Part shown: piece by piece, positions 49,102 through 59,258 of the stretch | How positions within the stretch are numbered: position 1 is the first letter of the stretch | How the letters are laid out: every line of letters starts with the position of its first letter | Origin: Cannabis sativa | Lineage: Eukaryota > Streptophyta > Magnoliopsida > Rosales > Cannabaceae | DNA: 64,000 nucleotides | Reading direction: 5' to 3' | Assembly (NCBI RefSeq): GCF_029168945.1 | Contig: NC_083609.1 | Span: 21,759,501 to 21,823,500, forward strand | The notes under the pieces: generated by a model | Database searches by the model: none | Told to the model about the DNA's origin: nothing | The model's input: the letters and a program-made list of their open reading frames with translations, nothing else | Program-made: the position numbers and the translations under genes

Positions 49102-52100
49102 GTCAGCTCATCTAAAATGTTAAACATTCTAGCAACCTTTTATTCGATCAAGATTGGAATCCAGCGTTGTCCGTTTAGGCGAGAGTCAAGGCTATTCTAT
49201 CTTATGAGCTTCTACCATTGTTTCGCAATTTGCAAGTCAAATATGGTCGTCACCATTAGGGTGATCTATACCATATAAAACACTTACAAACTACTTATCT
49301 TTCGAGATTAAACGGTGTGAAATTGCTAATGAACGTTCCTCCATTAGGGAGGATTACTCACTAAAACAAACGCGATGTAAAACCAACAACGGAGATCGAA
49401 TATCTTAATAATAATAAAGCTCATTCTTTAAAATGTATTTTCTTATTATTCTAATAAATATATTCATTAAATTCGAATTTTAGAATTAGAATTCAAAATA
49501 AGAATTTAATATGATATTTATAAAATTATACTTAGATGGTGATTGAAATAAAATGAATTATTTCCATCTTAGTAGTAATTTTAAATATAAATATTAAGGA
49601 AATTAATTTAAGTTGTATTAATTTAAATTAATTAGCAACTTAAAAATTTCCATAAGAATATATTTATTGTATTCAAAAAAAAAATAAAGTATAAAACTAT
49701 ACAAATTTTCGAAAAATATAAAATAATAAATACTTAGAAAAAATAATTCAAGCAAAAATATCACCTATCTAGATTTTCTTTTGACTAGTTAATTCAATTT
49801 CTAATAATATATTTAAATTCATTTATTTTAAATTAATCAATAGATGAAAAAATCATTGATTTAAGTTGGTCCAAGAATTAATTAAAATAAATAATTAATT
49901 TACAACTTAATCGATTTTTCAAGAAAAAAATTCAAAAATATTGCATAATTAAAATGCAATTTTCGAAATTGATTAATAAAATAAAAAAAATATTTTGAAA
50001 ATTATTTAAATTTAAGTTGAAAAAATAAATTTCAAACCAAAAAATAATTTTCTATTTAATTAAGTGTCATGAAAAATAAATATTTAAGTATCATGATGAG
50101 AATCAACTTAGATATTTAAATTTTTCAATTTAATTAAATGTATTAAATTCAAGAAATAAATAATTAAGAGTAGTGAAGGCTTAATTATTAATTTCTAGTT
50201 TAATACTAGGAAAAATATACTTAAATAAAATTGTACCAAAATTAATTATTTAAATAATTAATTTCACAATGTATAATATTTTCCTATTTAAATATTAGAA
50301 ATAATAAGTAGTCTAGAAATAACTATCTAGAAAATATCTTATTTGACTAAGTATCTTTTCAACAAAAATTTGAAAAATATCTAATTTAAGTTGTATAGAA
50401 AAAATCTAAAACTTAAATATTTTCAAATTTAAATTTAATTAAATATCAAAGATTAAGTTGTAACCACTTAATTTGAAAAATATTCCATTTTAAGTTTAAA
50501 AACTAACTTAAGAAATATCTTAAGAATCTTTAATAACTAATGGCTAGGATTCCTCAACTTAAATTTTAAATTTAAATAAAATATTCAAATTTAAGTTATA
50601 TATTAAAAATCAGTTGATACAACTAATTTATAACTTAAATAGGAATATTTAATTAAATAAGCTCCAGAAAGAATCTAGTTAGTTAAAATTCTTTATTTAA
50701 TTAAATACAAGAAAAATACAAATAGTTTTGTCTAGAAATAATATCTAAAACTAAAGGTGTTTTTCTTAAAATTAACTTTAAAATATTAAAATGAAAATAA
50801 ATTTTCATATATTTTAAAAGTTTATTATGTTGCTAATTCAATTTTATTAGGTCAAACTAATATAATTAACTTAGTACAATTATTCAAATCAGGCAAATGG
50901 GCCTTCACAATTGGGGTAGTTCATGTGAGGGGGTGCTGGGTTTAGTATGTCGTACCCACTTCTATGGCTCCCAACTCTCACACAAGGCCCAAAAGAGAGG
51001 AATTTAACCTTAAAATAAATAACTGTTATTAATTGAATAGGTGCAATAACTAAATGGACCTAAATAAAATCTATCATGGTGTGACATTTTATTTATCAAC
51101 AACCTATATGCATCTATATAATAAAATAAACATATAGGCTCACACAGGCACACATTTGGATTGATCCTATTATGTTGCTAGGTCATACACAGATGAAAGA
51201 AGATTGTAAAATTTACCTGTGACAAATTATTAACTTGACCAAGGGAGCCATGAGTTAAAATTAGATCATTAGATCTGTCAACAAGTTAACCATGGCTATT
51301 TGCAATCAAGCAATAATATGTTTTTAAAACTTACAAACAAGCTAAAACCATATACTCCTGCAACAAGGTTAGCTGGATAGTTGGAAGTATGATTTATTTA
51401 ATTTTAAATAATTAAATTTCGAAAAATAAAATTATTAAATAAATAAATAAAAATAATATTTAATTTTTCGAAAAGAAAAAAAATAAAAAAAATTATTTAT
51501 TTTCGAAAATAATAATAAAATAATATTTAAAATTAAACCTACAATTTTGAAAAATTAAGTTTCAACTAACCTAAATATCATTTCAAAATTTGCTAACTAC
51601 TTTTAAAAACTAAATTTTATTTTATAAATAAAAATTAAATAACATTAAAAAAGATAAATAAATATCTTTTTCAGATTTTAAATTTAATTTAAATAAATAA
51701 AATAATAAAATTTAAAAGTTAGCAAAATATCTTACATCTATTTAAAATAACATGATTATAGTTATCTTATTTTAAATTTAAATAAGGTCAAATAATTTAA
51801 AAAATATATTTAATTTAAAAAATTTAATATCTGACCTTAAATTTAAAAATAAGATAAGATATAATCAAATTTAAAAATAAGATAGATAATTAAGCAAAAA
51901 AGATAGATATTTACTATTTTTAAATTCAAATTACACTAATATCATGAATTAAATTAAAAAATATTAAATAATTTAATTATGATAATTAGAATTGAAATAG
52001 GAATAGTAAATGTCTAAATACAAAACTACACAAAAAATCGGAAGTTAAATCCATAAAAAAGCATGAAAATCGAAGAAAAACGAAAAAATTGCGAGCTGTA

Positions 52101-52559
52101 CGGACGGTATGTTGTGCATACACGTCCGCGCGCGCAATGGGGAGTGCCTGCCGAGAAACCTCGGCGCAAGGAGGAATGCGCAGGATTTCCGCGCGCGGAT
52201 GGGGTGTCTTCAGACACCCGTGCGTGTTGCTCGGACAAAACGCTGTCCGAATACGCGTGTGACCGAGGTGCACTCGGTTCCGCGCGCGCGTGGGTGATGC
52301 AGCATCCCTATCTTTTTTCGAATCTTCAAAAAATCATAACTAATTCAAATTAAATCGAAATTGAGTTCTGTAAAAAAGTAACTTGCTTAATTTTTTTATA
52401 CTATCCAATAAAAATAATTCCAGAAACAAAATTTCAATTATTTTTCACGAAAATTCACAAACATCAATCAATCATCATATAACACTCAATACAACATGAA
52501 ACCATCCAAATAACAAACAATCGTTTTAAAGTCCAAATTTCTTGCAAGCAAATCAATTA
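49102..52559 (-). other. copia-Z long AT-rich leader (truncated by copia-Y)
   Basis: Homologous to the copia-1 leader 3121-6555. It has one CTCTCGCCTAAACGG-type motif at 49168-49185 (the second should lie across copia-Y), the GGCCCA block at about 50898-51060 and a long GC-rich island at 52090-52310 with the conserved hairpin at 52101-52128. Small frames over the island (51986-52273 and 52026-52238) overlap structured RNA and are not supported as genes. The coding part of copia-Z lies left of the window. Confidence 0.78.
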
Positions 52560-52578
52560 CCATGGCTCTGAGGCCAGT
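52560..52578 (-). other. copia-Z primer binding site
   Basis: Minus-strand ACTGGCCTCAGAGCCATGG, identical to that of copia-1, at the inner edge of the LTR. Confidence 0.75.
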
Positions 52579-54463
52579 TGTTGGGAATTATTTTACCAGG
52601 ATCTTATATCTACTCACAAGTATGTTGTTTAACACCCTAAATATGAACTTTCTAAAACGATAAAATAAACACATATAAAGTTAAGAAAACCTTACATTGA
52701 TGCAGCGAAATTAATGTCTCCTTCCACTCAGATCTCTAACCCTTGTATCCTTTCTGTCGCAGAGTATTATCAAGATCTGAGCCTGAATGTCCTTCTCTTT
52801 AAGTTTGATCCTTCACAGTCTTCCAATCTATGATTGAGTTACCACTTGCTGTGTGTGGGCACTTACTCTATCACTAAGGTTCGAAATATAGAAGAAGAAA
52901 AGAGAGAGAGAGGTTCGACCAAGGTATAGAAGAGGGAAGGCTCAGTTTTTCTGAAGAGAGAATTTTCTGACAGAAGATTATTCAAAGTTATGATTTTGAC
53001 TGAGCCATCCCTTTCTATTTATAGGCAACTACTAGGTTTAGGTTAGGAATTATTTGGCATTAAAATAATGAAAATATCAATTTGAAATTCCACATAAAGT
53101 GGCCGGCTAAGGTGTAGATAATGGGCCCCACTTGATTTTGCAGTTTTAACAAATTTTATTTCTATTTTCTCAAAAACGTTAATTTTCCAATTCTAACCTT
53201 TTAAATGCCAAAAATAATAATTTAATAACTAAAATAGATTATTAAATAATATTGTCATTTAATTTAATTATTAATTAGACATATAAAGTCTATTAATAAA
53301 TAAATAAACCTAGAATCTCTTTTCTTTACAATTTTGCCACTGCTTAGTGAAAATTCACAAATTATACATAGTCTAACTTTAGAATTATAATTGATTAATC
53401 ACAAATCAATTATTGAGTCTTACAAGCAGTATATTCTCAACTAGAATGGGGACCATGGATCTATATGCTGAGCTTCCAATAAGTGAACCGAATTTACTAA
53501 GTAAATTCCTACTTATTAATTCTTCGTTGAATCCACTCTTAGAACTTAGAATTGCACTCTCAGACTTATATAGAGCATATTATATGTTCCACGATATAGA
53601 TATGCTATCTCATTTAACCATTGTTATAATCTTATTGTGATCAAAGATCCTCTATATAGATGATTTACATCGAGATGGGATAATTTTACCGTTCTCACCC
53701 CTCAATGTATTTTGCCCCTTAAAACACTTAGCTACCTGTAAATGGTGTTTAGTGATCTAAGAATTAGTCACTTTTGCAAGAGCTCATCCACTTACTTCTA
53801 TTTGCTAAGCTCGAAGGGAATCATCACTTGACTTCTATACACTAGTATAAGCTATAGATTCCATATTTATGTTCAGCACTCCCACTCAATCATACTATCA
53901 TGTTCCCAAAATAACGTATCACCCTGACCCAAAAGTAGGCTTAACTAATAAATCAAAGAACATGAATAGTACTCCTGAGTTGAGCCTAAGCATATCAGGA
54001 TTTAGATTCTTTTAATCTTAAGATCAACTACTGATATTGACTTGGAAAGATATAACGGTAAGTTTATAATATCTTAACTAAGTTGCAATATCGGTCCAGT
54101 CCAATGTATACTCCATACATTCGAAACTAGTATATTTTACTAATGTCCTGGAAAGAACATAACACTTACTCCAAGTGTAAGTACACATCATCGTTGATTA
54201 TCACATTAGTGTAAATCCAAAACACTGATGAAACAGGGCTAAGTCTTTTGATTCATATGATCACAATCACATTCCACTGTGTTGACGATACTGTAATTGT
54301 GAATAAACATATGATCTGGATTTAACTGATTCTGTGTGTCAATGTAATAAACATATTAAACCATTAGCATGTAAAATTCATGCAAACATTAATCACTTCA
54401 AATTTCTTATATTGATCACTAATCAGACTGTAAAGAGTTTTATTTAGGGCATAAAACCCAACA
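52579..54463 (-). repeat. copia-Z 5' LTR (1,885 bp)
   Basis: Plus-strand edges TGTTGGGAATTATTTTACC and GGGCATAAAACCCAACA. It is followed by another copia LTR fragment, so copia-Z inserted into an older LTR; the expected target copy is TAAAG. Confidence 0.92.
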
Positions 54464-54711
54464 TAAAGTTCCTTTATAGATGATCTACATCCAGTAGGGA
54501 TAAATTTACCGTTCTACCCTTCAATGTATTTTATCCTTAAAATACTTTAGCTATTTGTAAATGATATTTCAGTAAACTAATATAATTACTGAAATGGCTC
54601 AATCATTTATCGCGTTAAGTCAAGCTCGAAGAAAATTATCGTTCACTTCTAATAATTATAGAAGTTATAAATTCTATATTTATGATTAGCGCTCCTACTC
54701 AATTGTACTAC
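54464..54711 (-). repeat. Older copia LTR fragment (minus strand)
   Basis: Resembles the mid-LTR part 53640-53890 (for example ATAGATGATCTACATC, CAATGTATTTTATCC, GCTCCTACTCAATTG). It is cut on the left by copia-Z and on the right by the CACTA element, so it is the outermost recognisable host of the nest. Confidence 0.75.
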
Positions 54712-55010
54712 CACTACACCAAAAACTCTAATTAGTGGCATTTTCAAAATGTCACTGTTACTAATATTTAGTGATATTTTATATTTTAGTGGCATTTTTA
54801 TAAAATGTAAGCTATGCCAATGTGACTAAAAATTCAAATGTCACTAATTAGTTTTCTAGTCACATTTGAAAATGTCACCTAAATATGAATTGTGGCAATT
54901 TCAAATGTCACCATAATATTTATTATTTATAATATAGTGACATTTTGAAAATGTAAAAAATTATACTAGTGACATTTTTCTAAAAGGCCACTAAAAATTA
55001 TATATAATGT
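54712..55010. repeat. CACTA terminal and subterminal repeats
   Basis: Terminal CACTACACCAAAA followed by many copies, in both directions, of short words such as TAGTGGCATTTT, AAATGTCACT and AGTGACATTTT. Such dense subterminal motifs are transposase-binding sites in En/Spm elements. Confidence 0.8.
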
Positions 55011-55415
55011 ATTATTTATTTTTAATTAAAATAATAGAATTTTTTTATTTATAAATCATCGTAATTTTCTAATTTTTACTTATCTTTTTATTCCTTACTT
55101 AATTTATATATGTATTAAAAAAAAAACTCTAAACATAAAAGTCAATAATATATAAAAAAAAAAAAACTCTAAACATAAAAGGGGAATAAATATAATTTTA
55201 TATTAACATTCTTAAACTAAAATAAGTTTGTTACATAAATATTTCAACAATATAAAAATATAATACATAATAATTTTGTATTCTTACAACAAACATGAAC
55301 AATAATAATAAAAATTGTATACAAACTATCTATACAACATCAATAAAAATAAAGAAATATTTACGATTGAGTCTATTTTTCTATGTTAGTAAAGTCACAT
55401 CATTGAATCATGAAG

Positions 55416-57565
55416 TTATTTATCTAATTTTCGTGAAATCTGCATAATTTTTAGCACAATAAATAACAAATAAATAATCATCCATATACGTATATAATGA
55501 AAACTTTAAAATTGTATTTAATTGTTACCAGAAATGTTGTTGGCCATGCAATAGATGCTCCAACAACTTCACCAATTGTCTTGCATTGTCCATATGGTCT
55601 AATTAATTCCTCGTCGGGGTTGATACAAACTTGAACAACAACTTCAGAATAATGATCTCCGAGCTCTTTTCCTCCAACTTCTTTTGATGAATCTTTACTA
55701 ACAACTAGACCAATAGCAATTGTTTCAGGATCAGCAATAACACTCTTAAGATTAACGATTTCACCAACCTACACAATAAATTATGACATAAAAATACACA
55801 AAAATTAACAAATTCATTAATAAAAAACATTAATATTTAAGTAATAACTAAACTATATAATAATAATAATATTTACCTCAACACTTGGAATATCATATGC
55901 TGAAGATGAAAACCACAACTGACGTCGAGATTCCTTGTTATGTGACATACAAGGCTTTTTGGCCTACATATATAACAACATATCAGTAACATAATTTATT
56001 GGTTAATAATTTTTTTGAATCATTTGAAAAATTAAAATGTAACCAGTTGTGAAGAAGTGGCATTGTCATTGTAATTAAGAGTCTGCACATAATATGTTCA
56101 GTTTTAAGTACTGAAAAAATATGGAATAATAATAAAAACTAAAGAGATATTATTAAAAAAAAAAAATAGAGAGATTAAAGCTCTAACCTTGTTAGGTATA
56201 ATAGATGTGTCATTTGCATTGTAATTTTGCTTGTTGGCTTGAACTTGAGATCTTAATTCTTTCGATTCAACTTCTAGAGTCTGTATATACTTCTTTTGGT
56301 TTCCTTTCTTGGTGGATTTGTTTTCCCATACGTCAGATGGGCAAACACCAAAACTGTACATACGGACTGATCCGTATTTTTCTTTACCCATTACTTCAGA
56401 GAAAGTGTCATTCATACCCTTTTCTTTTGATACATCTTCATTCAACTCTTGTTTCTCTTGTAATTGTACCTATCATTAATATAAATTAAGAAGTAATAAA
56501 ACAACATGCTAGGCATAAATTAAAAAATATTCGATCATACCGTTACTTCTTTCGTTGTATCAGTTACACTCTTATCTTTTTTTGTATAGCAGACGTTAAA
56601 CATAGCAGCACGTGTTGGTGTACTTCCATCATTCTCTTTCTACAAATGAATATTTAGTTGTAGTTAAATATTAATCAAAGTATGCATACTTACGAAGCAA
56701 TGTTCAATCTATATGCTAAAATAATTTTGTAGTTTACCTGCGCTGCTCTAATTTGTGCAAAACTTTTTGTGCCAGTTGTATGGTTGTATTTCTTTTGACC
56801 ACGACTAGCTTTGTTTGTAGCACTTATTTTCTAAAACAATATATAAAATTGCATTTAATAAATATTAAATAAGTGAAATATGAAAAAAAAAATATACTCA
56901 ATTAAATATTAAAAGAAAAAATACCTTTGCATCGTCTGTTGCCCAATATTTTATTAATTCCTCCCATTGCCCAGCATATACTCTTTTGTCCTTATATTTT
57001 TTTTGCTCTTCAAAAGATAAAGTTTCCGAATAATAAGTTCTCTTAAGATAAGCTTTCCAATTTTTAAGTTCCTTACCACAAGACCGCATAGTCTAATTTT
57101 CTGCTAGAGGAGGAATATCAAATTTTTCCTAGAAGTTTTAAAGCATGCATTAGCAATCTTAAATATACTAAATAGAAATTTCAAAATTAATTCAACTAGT
57201 GATCTAAAATGCTAAAAAAATCATTTAAAAAAACAATAATTTTTTACCTGTATGATTTTCCACATTCTATCTTTGTATTTGTCAGGTACCTTATGCCAAC
57301 TTTTGTAGTTAATTGGAGCATTTTTTCCATCTCGTACTAATGTTCCAATAAAATTTGTAAGCTTACTTGCGTTTTTATCATGTGGTTGCCCAAATTCATT
57401 ACATGTGATTTGCATCTTTGTACCATCATGATTACCCCAAATGTCACGCATTTGTGTTAGACCTCTACCATTCTTTTTACCATTATTATTTGTCAACAAA
57501 TATGTAAATGAATCTACACAATCTTCATATTGTTCAGTCAATCTATATTGCATATATCTATCCAT
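55416..57565 (-). pseudogene. CACTA accessory gene, nine exons (Transposase_24 / PTTA type)
   Basis: Minus-strand exons, all in phase 0 with GT-AG borders: 57565-57248, 57128-56925, 56830-56738, 56639-56541, 56469-56188, 56082-56044, 55963-55877, 55768-55529, 55439-55416 (stop 55418-55416); 461 residues. Recognised family features: NEFGQPHDKNASKLTNFIGT and VRDGKNAP in exon 1, QWEELIKYW in exon 2, NHTTGTKSFAQIRA in exon 3, CYTKKDKS in exon 4, YSFGVCPSDVW in exon 5, RPYGQCKTIGEVVGASIAWP in exon 8. This protein family accompanies the TNP2-type transposase in plant CACTA elements and probably takes part in DNA binding. A TAG at 57095-57093 breaks exon 2, the only defect seen. The start codon is uncertain (an upstream ATG lies at 57577). 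Confidence 0.85.
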
Positions 57566-57649
57566 ACCTGCAGACATTTGTAACAATAATAATAATAAAA
57601 AAAGTAGAATAGTTATAAATCTTTCATAATTATTCAAATAAACAATAAA

Positions 57650-58132
57650 ATTCTTATTTCAATATTTCTAATTAAGGAAATAAAATAATATTATTGATTC
57701 TGATAAATGAATATTTTATATTCATTGAATCTGGACAGAATCAATTACGTAATATTCTATATATGGTCAGATTTCTATATTCATTACCTGATTTGATTTC
57801 CTGAATTAATTGTCAAAATATTCTGACAATTAATGTGGCACAGATACTGATGGAGTATCTCACCTATAAATATAGGGTCTCGGTCCCCGAGCTCCTCACT
57901 CATTCTGTTCATAACAGCAAAATCCATCTAAAGAGAGTTGAGAGAGCGAGGAAGCCCGATTACCCACATCAACCAGTTTCCTTTGCAGATCAAAGCTTAT
58001 GTGGGTTTAAAGCTCAAGAATCAATGGCTGGAGGTATTTCGATCCTTAAGTTATAGTACATATATGTTTTACTAATTCCGCACTTTATACATAAATATAT
58101 ATGTGTTAGTCTATACATATAAATGTCTAACA
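57650..58132 (+). repeat. copia-R 5' LTR (left edge uncertain)
   Basis: Ends TGTCTAACA at 58132, directly before a primer site. A TATA box (TATAAATA) lies at 57865-57872, followed by a leader-like GGGTCTCGGTCC segment. The start is not clear; no TGTTAGA is visible, so it is placed approximately. The frame at 57835-58056 crosses the promoter and is not a gene. Confidence 0.7.
57865..57872 (+). promoter_or_regulatory. TATA box of copia-R LTR
   Basis: TATAAATA in CACCTATAAATATAGGG, about 260 bp before the LTR end; likely core promoter. Confidence 0.65.
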
Positions 58133-58134
58133 GT

Positions 58135-58146
58135 TGGTATCAGAGC
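58135..58146 (+). other. copia-R primer binding site
   Basis: TGGTATCAGAGC, a perfect match to the standard plant copia site for initiator methionine tRNA, two bases after the LTR. Confidence 0.9.
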
Positions 58147-58149
58147 GGT

Positions 58150-58585
58150 TTTTATCTCTGCCTTGATTTGAGTTTAAGTTTCATTTATATATATATATAC
58201 TCGTATATACAGTGTTTATATATATATATATTTAATTCAGTGTTCATATATATATATATATTTATTTTCGTTCGTGTATATATATATTCATATTCATTCA
58301 ATCCCAATTATATATATATATATTTTCATACATATATACTTGTTTATTCATTCAGTTCATATATATATATTCATATACAGTATACATATATATATGCTTG
58401 TCTTCAATTCATTACGTATATATGTTGTATATATATATATTGTTTATATACCTAAATGCTATATACAAATATATACATATATACATTTCATGTTTATATA
58501 TATACATACGGTATTTTTTTATTTTTCTATATATATATGTATATATGTTTATATATGCATTAATCAATACATTCATATATTAATA
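58150..58585. repeat. TA/ATAC-rich microsatellite leader
   Basis: Repeated runs of TATATATA separated by short CATA/TTCA words. The three overlapping open frames here (mostly Tyr and Ile) are artefacts of the repeat. Confidence 0.85.
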
Positions 58586-58600
58586 TAGATTGTTCTAAGC

Positions 58601-58717
58601 ATGGAAACTCATTTTGAAAAAACAAATAAATCTCAAAAATTGTCTGGAAAACGTTTTTCGGACGCGAAGATTTTTGGTGATTTTAAAGACTTTGTTTCAC
58701 GTGTTTTCGATGCATGA
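58601..58717 (+). pseudogene. Possible copia-R gag start
   Basis: ATG 58601 opens a 38-residue frame (METHFEKTNKSQKLSGKRF) with the LSGKRFSD look of a copia gag N-terminus, ending at TGA 58715-58717. The downstream palindrome array shows no gag. It could also be a leader frame. Confidence 0.3.
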
Positions 58718-58884
58718 AATCTATATGAATGTCTTAATTTTTGCATTTAGATTCATTTAGAATTGATTTGGAGTCTTTTGGTCGTCAAAAACGCATTTTC
58801 CGATCGGGTTTGGGTCGGGTCCGTCGGACCCGCGTGACTGAAAAACGGGTCAAAACGACCCAGTTTGGCTGAGGAAGACGACCC

Positions 58885-59258
58885 AAACGACGTGTCGTTT
58901 TCTAGAGTCGAAAAACGACATGTCGTTTTTAGTTAAATGGTTGATGTCGTTTGCCGAAACGACGTGTCGTTTTTCCCCTGTGGAAAACGACATGTCGGTT
59001 TTCGTCGTTGTGGGCAGCCCTTCAGATTGAGAAAACGACGTGTCATTTTTCCGTTGTGGAAAACGACGTGTCGTTTTTCCGTTGTGGAAAACGACGTGTC
59101 ATTTTCTACATGTATTAGCAACCCTTTAGAACGTTAAACGACGTGTCGTTTTTCCCCTTGTGGAAAAACGACGTGTCGTTTTTATTCCTTTGTTCAGCCC
59201 TTCAGGATTGGAAAAAACGACGTGTCATTTTGCTTTTTGCAAAAACGACATGTCGTTT
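58885..59258. repeat. Array of eleven ACGAC(A/G)TGTCGT palindromes
   Basis: Core AAACGACGTGTCGTTT or AAACGACATGTCGTTT begins near 58885, 58911, 58957, 58984, 59031, 59060, 59088, 59134, 59164, 59214 and 59243. The A form is a perfect 16-nt palindrome; the G form has one mismatched centre pair. Spacers contain TTCCGTTGTGG or TTCCCCTTGTGG. Overlapping frames on both strands (58933-59416) are by-products. Confidence 0.92.

Larger units (their letters stand above)
54712..57640 (-). mobile_element. CACTA (En/Spm) DNA transposon, left part
   Basis: Begins CACTACACCAAAAACTC, a typical CACTA terminal repeat, after TAC (54709-54711), the expected 3-bp target site. Subterminal repeats and a spliced minus-strand gene follow. 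No matching right terminus (GGTGTAGTG) is seen. The sequence passes into a copia LTR near 57650, which probably inserted into the CACTA, so the main TNP2-type transposase gene is expected right of the window. Confidence 0.82.

Noticed and set aside
51986..52353. Four overlapping frames in the GC-rich island of the copia-Z leader
   Set aside because: GC-rich structured RNA with few stops; no shared frame with copia-1 beyond the nucleotide homology.
57835..58056. 73-residue frame in the copia-R LTR
   Set aside because: Crosses the TATA box and LTR transcript start; LTR sequence, no recognisable protein.
58123..58588. Three overlapping frames rich in Tyr and Ile
   Set aside because: Products of TATATA microsatellites, open in several frames at once.
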